Of a stretch of 64,000 nucleotides of DNA, positions 49,078 through 57,890 are shown in pieces; position 1 is the stretch's first letter; the number at the start of each line of letters is the position of its first letter. The stretch covers positions 62,001 to 126,000 of the forward strand of contig JAEWMB010000013.1 in assembly GCA_023457255.1 (NCBI GenBank), given 5' to 3'. The notes under the pieces are model-generated. The model had not been told where the DNA came from and made no database searches. It was given only the letters and a program-made list of their open reading frames with translations. The DNA is from Bacillota bacterium (GTDB taxonomy: Bacteria; Bacillota; Clostridia; Lachnospirales; Lachnospiraceae). The position numbers were made by a program, and so were the translations under genes.

Positions 49078-50163
49078 TTATTTTATGTGCTTTTCAAGTT
49101 CGGTAATAACAGTTTTAAATCTTGCGTGTTCCCGTACCGGCGTAAAAATCTCTCTTGAAACTAAGTATTCTTTTGAGCCTGACACCGTGGTTTTTATATC
49201 AAGATCCTTATATTTCGAACAGGTCTGACCTTGAAAAATAACCGATGTGTACGTAGATTCTTCCGGCAGAGTGTCAAATTTTATACTATATTCCGCAAAC
49301 AGCTCTATACAGTCAAGCGCATTATCATAATCTTTTAGTTTTAGATAATCTTCCGAAAGCCAATAATAAACTGCCCGTAACCTTAAAGTTTCATAAATAT
49401 AATCATTATTTTCGTGCAGTATTTCTTCAATACTTACGAGTTTTTTAAATAGTTCTACTCTCTTTTCTGAGTTATCTTTATATTTAGTGTTTGCAAGATT
49501 TTCAATTAGATATTCAAACATATCCGATAACAGCCATATATTTTGAACAATCTGATTTGATTTCGCTTCCCCGTCAAGTATTTCCGGAAGCACCATATCA
49601 CGTGAATCACGCGCAAGTGGCAGTCTGTTCGCTGTTTCAACAGCTCTTTCTTTGTCACCTATGTCTTTATAAGCACGTGCTAGCACTTGAAGCGAACGAA
49701 AACGCAGATTGTCATCCGTGCAATCACTCAAAATGCGTGTGCAAATTGATATAGATTCCCGCAGGTTTTTTTGTTTCTCTTCTTCTGGTTTTCTCGTAAA
49801 ACATAAAGTTTTCGCCAGACAGTACAACAAATCGTAACTATTAGGAAATTCCTGAACGGCGTTTCTGAACATTTCAATTACTGTACCATCAAACCAATTT
49901 CTACTCCTCTCAGGTCCTGCTTGTTTAATAATCGAATCAATCTTTTCCTTATTTTTCATAACATCAAAACACATTAATTCGTCTATGCTTATGTTAAAAA
50001 AATTAGCGATTGACGGCAGAAGCTCTATATCAGGATAACAGCCCTCGACTTCCCATTTACTCACAGCTTGTGCCGTAACACCTAAATATTCTGCAAATCT
50101 TTCTTGATTCACATCCGCTTTTTTACGCAATTCTTTTATTTTTTCACCTATTTTAATAATCAT
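49078..50163 (-). CDS. XRE-family transcriptional regulator with helical repeat C-terminus
   Basis: 361 residues. Residues 5-60 are a Cro/C1-type helix-turn-helix (QERFAEYLGVTAQAVSKWE). The rest is helical and TPR-like (repeats such as DLLYCLAKTLCF and RSLQVLARAYKDIGD), as in regulators that sense peptides or small ligands. ATG 50163 follows GGAGGA. Its own promoter holds dyads (see the promoter entry), so self-regulation is likely. It is transcribed towards the biosynthetic operon but separated from it by a terminator and a gene remnant, so control of the cluster is possible but only by position. Confidence 0.9.
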   Translation of the reverse strand: MIIKIGEKIKELRKKADVNQERFAEYLGVTAQAVSKWEVEGCYPDIELLPSIANFFNISIDELMCFDVMKNKEKIDSIIKQAGPERSRNWFDGTVIEMFRNAVQEFPNSYDLLYCLAKTLCFTRKPEEEKQKNLRESISICTRILSDCTDDNLRFRSLQVLARAYKDIGDKERAVETANRLPLARDSRDMVLPEILDGEAKSNQIVQNIWLLSDMFEYLIENLANTKYKDNSEKRVELFKKLVSIEEILHENNDYIYETLRLRAVYYWLSEDYLKLKDYDNALDCIELFAEYSIKFDTLPEESTYTSVIFQGQTCSKYKDLDIKTTVSGSKEYLVSREIFTPVREHARFKTVITELEKHIK

Positions 50164-50191
50164 AAAAATCCTCCGTTCTTATAATGTTTTT

Positions 50192-50239
50192 TACAAGCAC
50201 TTGTAGCTATATTGTATAATATGGAGGAATAAAACTCAA
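50192..50239 (-). promoter_or_regulatory. XRE promoter with operator dyad
   Basis: Minus-strand TTGAGT (50234-50239), 17-base spacer, TACAAT (50211-50216). Just downstream lies a perfect 6-2-6 dyad TACAAG-CA-CTTGTA (50192-50205). Further upstream are CAACT-GCT-AGTTG (50263-50275) and a looser AACAATCATTTGTT; all share a CAA...TTG frame, suggesting several binding sites for the HTH protein. Confidence 0.6.
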
Positions 50240-50379
50240 TAAACAATCATTTGTTGTAATATCAACTGCTAGTTGTTTTTTATAAGAGTATATATTTATC
50301 TTCAATCTTAGTCAAAACTACTGTACAACATTGCACTATTTTGTATATATATTTATTCTAACCGGCTCGGACTATTTTT

Positions 50380-51048
50380 TTAAGAGCATAAGAAAACCTC
50401 CCAAGGGTAGTCTAAAATTAATGAAATGTGTGATTGCAATAATTTGCGTAATTCTTCGGCAAATACATTTTTATATATATTGCTTGGCACAAGTTGTACA
50501 AGCTTCCCATTAGTATTTAACAATTTAATGCCCGCCTCAATAAAAGCATAGCAATAATCAAATTTTCCAATAGCACAGGTAGAAAAATTACTTTTTATCA
50601 TACTCTTATTGTCTGAATGAATTTCTTTGTAAGTAATATATGGTGGATTTCCAATAACCAAATCAAAAAGGATTTCACTTTTCCAGGTTAACGCGTCTTC
50701 GTTAAACAAATTCTACTTGACTGGGGGCAACCCAGATTCTCCTACGATTATATCAAGTTCTTCTATACTGTTTACGAATAATTTTTCATCAAGCTCAATA
50801 CCATAAATATCAGTATTGAGCCCATTTGAAATCACTTGAGAATCTAAACCCAAATCTCTACCATTTTTAATATATTTTTTAACAATAGCTTTTAAAATAT
50901 TACCAGACCCAAATGAATTTTCTAAAATGTGACACCCAATTAAATTGGTAGTATAACCAGCTAAATTTAACATTATTTTCACCATTTCTGGCGGAGTGAA
51001 TTTTTGACACTTATCTTTGTTTTTCTCATTATCAAATATTGAGCTCAT
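50380..51048 (-). pseudogene. Truncated N6-adenine DNA methylase with internal stop
   Basis: Two stretches in the same frame are separated by a TAG at 50713-50715. The first (51048 down) holds the SAM motif region ILENSFGSGNIL; the second holds the catalytic NPPY motif (VIGNPPYITYKEI). The context (PPVK-stop-NLFNEDALTW) suggests a Trp codon TGG changed to TAG. The second stretch ends abruptly at 50380, well short of the usual length of Eco57I-like methylases, so the 3' part is also lost. No endonuclease gene is next to it. A functional product is unlikely. Confidence 0.85.
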
Positions 51049-51071
51049 GTTTTACCTCAGTACATATTATT

Positions 51072-51992
51072 TTATTGCCAGTCCAGATACGTCAAAATGA
51101 TTTGAAAACGCTCTTCCAAATATTCAACTATCAACTCTGTCATTTCGGCAGATGATCCATCTCGGTAATAACTGTCAAATGCTTCATAATAACGTTTACG
51201 ATCTGCAAATTTAACATTAACCGGAAGGTATCCGTTTTGCATTAGAAATAAATTCAGTATTAAGCGTCCAGTGCGCCCATTTCCATCTATAAATGGATGA
51301 ATCCCTTCAAATTTTAAATGAAATAATGCTGCTTCTTCAATTGGATGAAGCTTAACCAAATTATTTTCCTTAATTAATCTATCCACCAATTCAGGTACCA
51401 AAACCGGTTCTGGTGGCTCATAGAATGTACCTAAAATACGAACTGGAATGCGTCGATAGACTCCCCGGTCTTCTGGACGATCCATTAAAACCAAGGTATG
51501 AATCTGCTTTATAATACTCTCCGTAAAAGGAATTTTATTTTTTACTATATCTTGGACATATAAAAATGCATCACGATGTCCAACGGCTTCTAAATGATCT
51601 TTTAATGGCTTTTTATCAATAGTCACTCCCTCTAATACCATAGCTGTTTCTTGTAAAGTAAGCGTATTCCCCTCAATAGCATTAGAGTTAAATGTATATT
51701 CAATAAGAAATTCTTCACGTAGGCGCTGAACTTCTCCTTGTGTAAGTGGACGTCGATTATCCAATTCGTTTTTTAAAGCATCGATTCTTGAAAATAGGGA
51801 CACAAACTGTTCAGGTATTTTTTTATTTCTATTTTTTCTTCCATCTACTGGTTTTACCGCGTCTATAGGAATTTGATATGAGCGACCTTTACGAATGATT
51901 CCAGGAATTTTATTTTCGTCGCATAATACTCTTACTCTCCGGTCAGAAATTCCCCATTTATTTGCTGCTTGTTGTACGTTCATATATTCCAA
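51072..51992 (-). CDS. Fic family protein (probable AMP-transferase)
   Basis: 306 residues. The N-terminal ~55 form an excisionase-like HTH (VQQAANKWGISDRRVR). The Fic core has the catalytic HPFIDGNGRTGR motif near residue 215 and the internal inhibitory motif NAIEGNTL near 100, so the enzyme is of the class inhibited by its own N-terminal helix. It would transfer AMP or a similar group to a target protein hydroxyl. I chose the TTG start at 51992 because AGGGGG lies 7 bases upstream; ATG 51983 is the alternative. It lies 23 bases upstream of the broken methylase and was probably part of the same operon. Confidence 0.9.
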   Translation of the reverse strand: MEYMNVQQAANKWGISDRRVRVLCDENKIPGIIRKGRSYQIPIDAVKPVDGRKNRNKKIPEQFVSLFSRIDALKNELDNRRPLTQGEVQRLREEFLIEYTFNSNAIEGNTLTLQETAMVLEGVTIDKKPLKDHLEAVGHRDAFLYVQDIVKNKIPFTESIIKQIHTLVLMDRPEDRGVYRRIPVRILGTFYEPPEPVLVPELVDRLIKENNLVKLHPIEEAALFHLKFEGIHPFIDGNGRTGRLILNLFLMQNGYLPVNVKFADRKRYYEAFDSYYRDGSSAEMTELIVEYLEERFQIILTYLDWQ

Positions 51993-52026
51993 AAAAACAC
52001 CCCCTATTTATTATTCCGATCTTCTC

Positions 52027-52056
52027 ATTATACACGATCTTCGGAACAATATACAA
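52027..52056 (-). promoter_or_regulatory. Promoter of the Fic gene
   Basis: Minus-strand TTGTAT (52051-52056), 18-base spacer, TATAAT (52027-52032). Two copies of GAAGATCG flank the -10 box, a possible binding site for the HTH domain carried by the Fic protein itself. Confidence 0.5.
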
Positions 52057-52084
52057 TATATTTTAATATATTCTTGTTTTAATA

Positions 52085-52330
52085 GACCGAACACTAGCGG
52101 TTCTTGGCAGTGACAGTTCTGATTCGCGGGCTCATAAAATCACGCAGACATCATCCATCCAAAAGTCAGTTGAACTGTACAGCAGGTCTCTTGTTAATAA
52201 TCTGCGCAGTTTGTGCGGCGAATGGGAGAACAATCAATCTTACCGCCTATATGGCGAAATAATTCCAAATGAAGGAGCGGCTCAGTTTCACATGGACAAA
52301 TCCATTTTGTTGAACCGGGCCAAATCATAA
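52085..52330 (+). pseudogene. 3' remnant of a mobile-element gene
   Basis: An open frame reads through to TAA at 52328-52330 with protein-like sequence (VELYSRSLVNNLRSLCGEWE) but without a start codon or ribosome site. The stop overlaps the region just before the ParB-like start, as in an operon. The upstream part has been lost at about 52085, near the Fic promoter, marking a rearrangement joint. Confidence 0.5.
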
Positions 52331-52334
52331 TGCC

Positions 52335-53285
52335 ATGGCAGAGAAATATATCTATAAATTGAAAATTGACACAGCTTTCAGACAGCTGATTCTGCCATTA
52401 TCTGCAGAAGAATTGCTCTCTCTGGAAGAAAGTATTATACGGGACGGATGCCGTGAACCTCTGCTTGTCTGGAACAGTACCATCCTGGATGGTCACAGCC
52501 GCTATGAAATATGTGTAAAACTGCGGATTCCGTTTAGAATTCAGCGCATATATCTCAGAAGCCATGAAGAAGCAATTGTTTGGATTTGCGCGCATCAGCT
52601 GAAACGCTCCAATACCACAGAAGAGCTTCGCAGATACTTGATTGGAAAAAGGTGCGAAATGGAAAAAATACTTGGTGCACATCATGCTGCTGGCGCCAGT
52701 CAATACACAAAAAGAGAGCTCAGGGCAGGTATATTGCCTGAACCGGCCTTTACCGCCGCAGGTCAGACAAGAGAACGGCTAAGTGAAGAATACCTTATTT
52801 CTTCGGCTTCTATTTTGAATTATGAAAAATATACACAGGCGTTGGACTTGCTATCAAAGATTATACCAGAACTGGTTCCCCGTATCCTATCCAGTGAAGT
52901 TAAGATATCCCTTGAAAATGCAATTGCGCTCTCACAGCTGTCAGTGCCGCAAGTAAAAGAGCTAAATCCTTTACTCACTGATAATCCCAGGGAATTTATC
53001 TTAAATCTTCGCCGGATAATGCTGCAAAAACAAAATTCCCCGGAAAGTAATTCGCTACCCATACCAGCGGGTTCTATAAAGGAAATGCCTGTGTATGATC
53101 CGGACGCAGAAATATCAAGCCTTACGTTGACCATCCCTTCCTGGATTAGTTCCATTAACCGTACCCGCTCCGCATCAGATTTCAATGATGTAACCGGTGA
53201 CGCGTGCCGCAGGCTAGAGAAAGAACTGGGAAATTTAGAAGAAACCATCAACCATATGCTTCAAGCTCTAAAGGAGGTAAATTAA
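52335..53285 (+). CDS. ParB-like nuclease-fold protein
   Basis: 316 residues. The N-terminal ~110 have the ParB/Srx fold pattern: LSAEELLSLEESIIRDGCREPLLVW, then ILDGHSRYEIC, the phosphate/CTP-binding-like loop. The rest is helical with a C-terminal coiled coil. Start ATG 52335 is five bases after the stop of the upstream remnant. Proteins of this type usually occur in pairs on integrative elements and plasmids of Clostridia; partition or maintenance of an element is the likely role. It is orphaned here from any ParA. Confidence 0.75.
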   Translation: MAEKYIYKLKIDTAFRQLILPLSAEELLSLEESIIRDGCREPLLVWNSTILDGHSRYEICVKLRIPFRIQRIYLRSHEEAIVWICAHQLKRSNTTEELRRYLIGKRCEMEKILGAHHAAGASQYTKRELRAGILPEPAFTAAGQTRERLSEEYLISSASILNYEKYTQALDLLSKIIPELVPRILSSEVKISLENAIALSQLSVPQVKELNPLLTDNPREFILNLRRIMLQKQNSPESNSLPIPAGSIKEMPVYDPDAEISSLTLTIPSWISSINRTRSASDFNDVTGDACRRLEKELGNLEETINHMLQALKEVN

Positions 53286-53289
53286 ATTA

Positions 53290-54150
53290 ATGGACAATTA
53301 CAGTGCGTTTGTTCCTAAAGTACATTTTGAGCAGATTCCAATTAAAAACCTGGTATCTAATCAGGAGTATCAAAGAAATCTATCTATTTCACATGTCCAG
53401 CGAACGGTAGAAAACTTTGATTTATATCAAATCAATCCGGTAAAGGTCAGCCGCCGCAATGGCGTTAATTATGTTTTCAACGGTCAGCATACGATAGAAA
53501 TTGTAGCCATTGTATCCGGAACACGTGACACTCCGGTCTGGTGCATAATATATGATGATCTGGAATACACCCAGGAAGCGGACATATTTGCAAATCAGCT
53601 GAAGTATGTCAAGCCTCTTCTGCCATATGAAATTTTTATGGCAAATGTTGAAGCCGGCAATGATGAGCAGCTTATTATCAAATCCCTTGTAGAATCATAT
53701 GGATTATCTATCACATATAACAAAATTCCCGGCGGGATCTGTGCAGTGGCATGTCTGGAATACATCTACCGGAAATTCGGATTTCACGTGCTGGATCGTA
53801 CTCTTCGTCTTTGTATTGGAACATGGGAAGGTGATTCTAATTCGCTTTCTTCCAATATGCTGAAAGGAATTGCTCAGCTGATTGTCGCTTTTGGAGACCT
53901 TCTAAATGACGACCTATTCAAAGAGAAAGTTGGAGCTTTCTCCGCAAAAGACATCGGACGGACAGCAAGAGAAAGAAAAGCAGGATTTCTTGGCTATTCA
54001 GAATCCATGCTTATTGCTTATAACAAAAAATTGAAAGCGCCGCTGAAATGGTCAAAATTATATAAGATCAAATTGGCTATGGCTGGTGATGGTTATGATA
54101 CCGCTGAGGATGAGACTTCTGCCAAGAAAGAAACACCCGCCGAAATTTAA
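53290..54150 (+). CDS. ParB-like protein, second of a pair
   Basis: 286 residues, starting four bases after the preceding gene (AAAGGAGG upstream). The N-terminus has the same fold signature: IPIKNLVSNQEYQRNLS and VFNGQHTIEIVA in place of DGHSR. The remainder has no motif I recognise. Co-translation with the preceding ParB-like protein suggests a joint function in element maintenance. The 3' end abuts decayed DNA on the opposite strand. Confidence 0.7.
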   Translation: MDNYSAFVPKVHFEQIPIKNLVSNQEYQRNLSISHVQRTVENFDLYQINPVKVSRRNGVNYVFNGQHTIEIVAIVSGTRDTPVWCIIYDDLEYTQEADIFANQLKYVKPLLPYEIFMANVEAGNDEQLIIKSLVESYGLSITYNKIPGGICAVACLEYIYRKFGFHVLDRTLRLCIGTWEGDSNSLSSNMLKGIAQLIVAFGDLLNDDLFKEKVGAFSAKDIGRTARERKAGFLGYSESMLIAYNKKLKAPLKWSKLYKIKLAMAGDGYDTAEDETSAKKETPAEI

Positions 54151-54199
54151 GCCGTGCTTTCTCATATTCATTGATGAATTACGGAATACCTGTGAGTCT

Positions 54200-54441
54200 T
54201 CAGTATCTCAGAACTTTTTCCAGAGGCTTGCCTTTTGCCAATTCATCCACCAGCTTATCAAGTCATCTGATCTTCTGCATCAGCGGTTCTTTCATTTCCT
54301 CGACGCGATATCCGCAGATCACACCTGAAATTTGGGCGGCATCCGGGTTGACCTGCAGGGCTTCGCGAAAGAAGGTTTCGTAGTCGACCTTCTTTATAAT
54401 CTATGCCTGCAGTTCGGAATTGGCATAGCCCGTCAACCAAA
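54200..54441 (-). pseudogene. DUF2200 family remnant
   Basis: Minus-strand frame with typical DUF2200 sequence (KKVDYETFFREA, CGYRVEEMKEPLMQKIR, LDKLVDELAKGKPLEKVLR) and two in-frame stops (after LQA and after QKIR). The family's N-terminal third is missing. Clearly a decayed gene; function of the family is unknown. Confidence 0.8.
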
Positions 54442-54532
54442 AAGTGTGGAACTAAACCTTTCGGCTAAGCTCCACGCTTCATGTATTATTATGTAATTGT
54501 TTGGTTCTTTTTGTCGTTTACGCAAACGGCAC

Positions 54533-54560
54533 ACGGCGGTCACCTCCTAGGTGCCGCCGT
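54533..54560. repeat. Strong inverted repeat (possible RNA hairpin)
   Basis: ACGGCGGTCACCT-CCT-style arm followed by AGGTGCCGCCGT: a 12-pair GC-rich stem with one bulge and a very short loop, rare in this AT-rich stretch. It is 64-91 bases downstream of the 29-residue peptide gene, next to a second small dyad (CGTTTACGCAAACG). It has no T run, so it is not a normal terminator. It may be the structured 3' end of the small mRNA or an antisense target. Confidence 0.5.
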
Positions 54561-54623
54561 AAATAAAGGTGCAATTTAACACTACCGCTCATATGAATTT
54601 CAAAGACAGCGGCTTTCAATTTA

Positions 54624-54713
54624 TTAAATCTTCTTCATACACAAAAATACAATACTAACTGCAAGACTAATTGCACCCGCGACAATATCAGAAATGTCTA
54701 AAAGTTTTCTCAT
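54624..54713 (-). CDS. Small hydrophobic peptide (29 aa), type I toxin-like
   Basis: MRKLLDISDIVAGAIS then a short hydrophobic helix and CMKKI, that is, one membrane span with basic ends. A perfect GGAGGT lies eight bases before ATG 54713. Size, charge pattern and the hairpin downstream resemble type I toxin peptides or holin-like peptides. It follows the stop of the broken S15 hydrolase by 20 bases and may be the last gene of that operon instead. Confidence 0.5.
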   Translation of the reverse strand: MRKLLDISDIVAGAISLAVSIVFLCMKKI

Positions 54714-54733
54714 TGATTTGTACCTCCATATTT

Positions 54734-56798
54734 TTATCTCGGAATAATCGGTAAGGTAATCCCTGACGGATATTTCTCACTTCGATATACCGTAATTTCG
54801 GGAATAATGCTAACATCAGCAGGATCATTTGTTTCACTAAGCTGTGGTAAAATCTCAAAGGTAGGCCAGTCGGCACACGCAATCGAAACTCTTATACTAT
54901 GCCCCTCTTTGAATACCCACGAGGTAGGCAATAAATCTATTGTTAGATGAACGATATTTCCTTCTGCAAATACTTTGTCATTGTATTGCGATTTTTCAAA
55001 GCCACTCCAAGGCAGCTCTGGTAATACCTCAATATCATATTCGCCCTTTGCAACCATTGTATCGTTGTCAAACTGCTTGCTAAATCCCGCTCGCAGTAAA
55101 CCCTCTGTTACTAAAACTGCATTTCCGTTTTTGTCTACATCTTCAAGATAGATAAAGAAGTCGCCATTGTCTGCGGTTGAGGAAACCCAAAGGTCAACGA
55201 TAGGATGACCTGTTACCTCGGTATCCGTAGCCAGCGGTGCTGTTGTGTATGTAAGGCATTTTTTATCAAGTTCGGTACGCACAGGCATTTCGTCGGGCTG
55301 AAACATTTGCCAACGGCTTGTTGGCCAGCTTCCCCAACGGGCATCGTGGGTGAAGTCTACAGTATACTGGTCGCTACTGTCACTTGTAGCTTGTGTATCA
55401 AGCGTACCGTTTTCAGTAAATAAGAAATTCGTCAGCTCTTGCCTTGCAAGAGGCCATTCACTCTCGCTGCGCCAACCATCACCATTCATGCTGTAGATTA
55501 AAATAGGCGGGTCAGTATCAATGCCGTTTTGAGCACCCTTGAGGTAATAATCAAAGAAGCGAAGCATTTCGGCATCGTATTTGTCCTTCATCTCGACCGC
55601 ATTTTCCCCGAAATATTCCCAATAGGGAGAATCTTCTTCGTGATAGCCTGCGCCGATGATGATTTTTGAAGGATTGGTGTCTTTTAGGGTAGAGTAAGCT
55701 CTGTTGTGCCTCTCACGAACGGGTCCATCCATTCGCCGTGACTGTAAACGGCAATACCGCTGTCCATTAAACCTTTTATTCCGCTGGACGGGCCAACCTC
55801 ATAGGAGGTCATAGTTTGATCGCCATAACTCCAATCGGTATCAATAAACTGCGTGTTCGGGCCTATTTCATTGTAAGGAACATTTTTTAAATGCTCATAG
55901 GTCGCAAGATAATAAATGTGTTCTCTTTCCTTGCCATCTGCATACTGTGGTGGGTCGTTTGGGTCAGCAGGATAATTGTAATCGTCTAAAAATGTGCCAT
56001 TCCCATTTAAGTCTAGCGGTATTTCATCATGATATTTTCCGTCACCGTCCTCATCAACGACGGGTGCAGTTGGATAATAGCCATCGTCGGGCAGATAGTA
56101 ATTGTGTTCAAGGTATATTTGTATATCCATTGAAGAATAGGCCCAGTTTAATATCCCTCCAGGTCTGATTTCGCCGCTAAAGCCATCAAATGGCACTACC
56201 TCAGGAAAAATACATTTTAGAGCTTTCGGGGCTTGCCCTGCCATGATGAGCTGGGAATATCCAAGGTAAGAGCCGCCGAACATCCCGACATTACCGTCAC
56301 ACCAGTCTTGCCCGTCAATCCAGTTAATCAACTCTGCACCGTCTGTGCTAAAAAGCGGTTGAAAGTCGATCTTCTTGCCATAGCTTGCGCCTGTGCCACG
56401 CATATCTGCTACTACATAGATGTAGCCTTTAGACAGGAACTCAAGAATTTGCCCATTTGTCGAGCCATACACGGTGCCGTGGCTATTCGCCCGGTCTAAC
56501 ACATAATCGCCCGTACCGACCTCTTTTTTATAGAACATTCTTTCATACCACTTCATATCTGGTACAGCAACGCTCTGCCGTAGGGAGTGTACTGGAATAT
56601 AACCGGATAAGCTTCATTTTCCGCTATATTATCCGTCATGTAAATATCTACCGCCAGTTTTGTGCCATCTGACATCTCAACATACTGTGATGTCTTTTCG
56701 TAAGCCCTATCCTCATGGAGATAAACATTGTAGCCTACCACCATGACTAAAGTCAGCACCAGAATAGATGGAATGATAACTTTTAATATTTTTTTCAT
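54734..56798 (-). pseudogene. S15/CocE-NonD family hydrolase with two frameshifts
   Basis: Three overlapping frames together make one protein of about 685 residues. It has an N-terminal membrane anchor (from ATG 56798 after AGGAGG), a catalytic alpha/beta fold with ADMRGTGAS and the nucleophile elbow GGSYLGYS, and the C-terminal jelly-roll typical of X-Pro dipeptidyl-peptidase-like enzymes (PTSWVFKEGHSIRVSI). Frame breaks at about 56556 (after YGRALL, before VPDMKW) and about 55693 (after RGTTEL, before YSTLKD) each fit loss of one base. The ATG overlaps the stop of the preceding gene. A 48-residue Asp-rich insert (DEDGDGKYHD, DLNGNGTFLDD) resembles a calcium site. Confidence 0.85.
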
Positions 56799-57890
56799 TT
56801 TGAACCTCCTAAACGTAATTTTAGCTTTAGCTTTTTGAAATACCAAACAGCAAGCCAGTCAGAAATTATCAGAATAACCGCTGCTATCAATGTTACCTGC
56901 CAGAACGGTAAGTCGCTCGGAACACCGAATATCAACTTAGCAATGCCGAGCCATCCTATTATCGACCAATGGATACAAAAAATATTGTTGTGTTTTTGCT
57001 CCATCGCATAAGTATCTTAAATTGCACCTTGGGGAATAGCTGTAGCAGCCCATAATGCACGCCAAAGCACATGAGTGCAAAAATAGTAAAGAATACCGCA
57101 TCAAACAATCCTAAAAAGTAATAAGCTCCGCTTGATGTAAACATAAAACCGTAGACAATCGTTAGTATCAGATAGATTATCATAAGTCCCGCACACAGGG
57201 GCGTCATATATAGATAGAAACCCTTTTTGTCCCTACAATGCTGCATGAGCAAACCGAAAGCCATCCCCGAAATCGGAAAGATAATCCAGTTTAGAAACGG
57301 GAAGAAAGTTGCCGTTTTCGTTCCCCAAAGCAAGCCTATGAACTGATTGATAACGTAGCTATCCGTTTCTATCCATCGCAAGGACATGCCCAACAAAGAG
57401 GTTGCTACACCAATGAGCAGTAAGGCTGGATATTTCAGCTTCAACTTTTTTGCTGCCGCCAAGAATAGAAATGCCAAACCCGCAAATTGCAGTATATCCA
57501 CGCTAAATAAGGCGAAGGTGTCGTACAAGTAGGCGCTATCATTTGTCAGCGCATATTTAATGAAGTCGGGCAAGACATAGCGAACAAGATTCAGTAGCAG
57601 TCCGATTTTCAATAGGCTTATTCCACGGTACAGTAAATCCTTTGGCGTATTCTTTTTCGAGAAGCTAATACCTATGCCCAAGCAAATCATAAATACAGGG
57701 GCAGCAAGCGGTCCGCCAAGAATATTTCTCACAAGTGTAACGAAAGCACCCTCGGTATCAGGTGACAGCTCTTCAAAAACGTGCGTCCATATCATAAAAT
57801 AATAGCAAGACCTTTAGCTATATCCAGTTCCGGTTGCCGCCCGGTATTTACTATTTCAGGACTAAAGCATTTTTTAATCGCAGTAACCAT
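56795..57890 (-). pseudogene. Multi-pass membrane protein (acyltransferase-3/DUF1624-like) with two frameshifts
   Basis: Read across three frames from ATG 57890, the product has the ELDIAKGLAIILMIWTHVFE start typical of membrane acyltransferase or heparan-glucosaminide N-acetyltransferase-like proteins and about ten helices, ending WYFKKLKLK. Breaks at about 57796 (IIL/MIW) and 56985 (TTIFF/IHWS) each fit a one-base deletion. The start overlaps the end of the upstream condensation-type gene, showing former translational coupling. Confidence 0.75.

Noticed and set aside
54448..54475. GTGGAACTAAACC / GGCTAAGCTCCAC hairpin
   Set aside because: Three mismatches and no clear context; may be part of the decayed DUF2200 gene surroundings.
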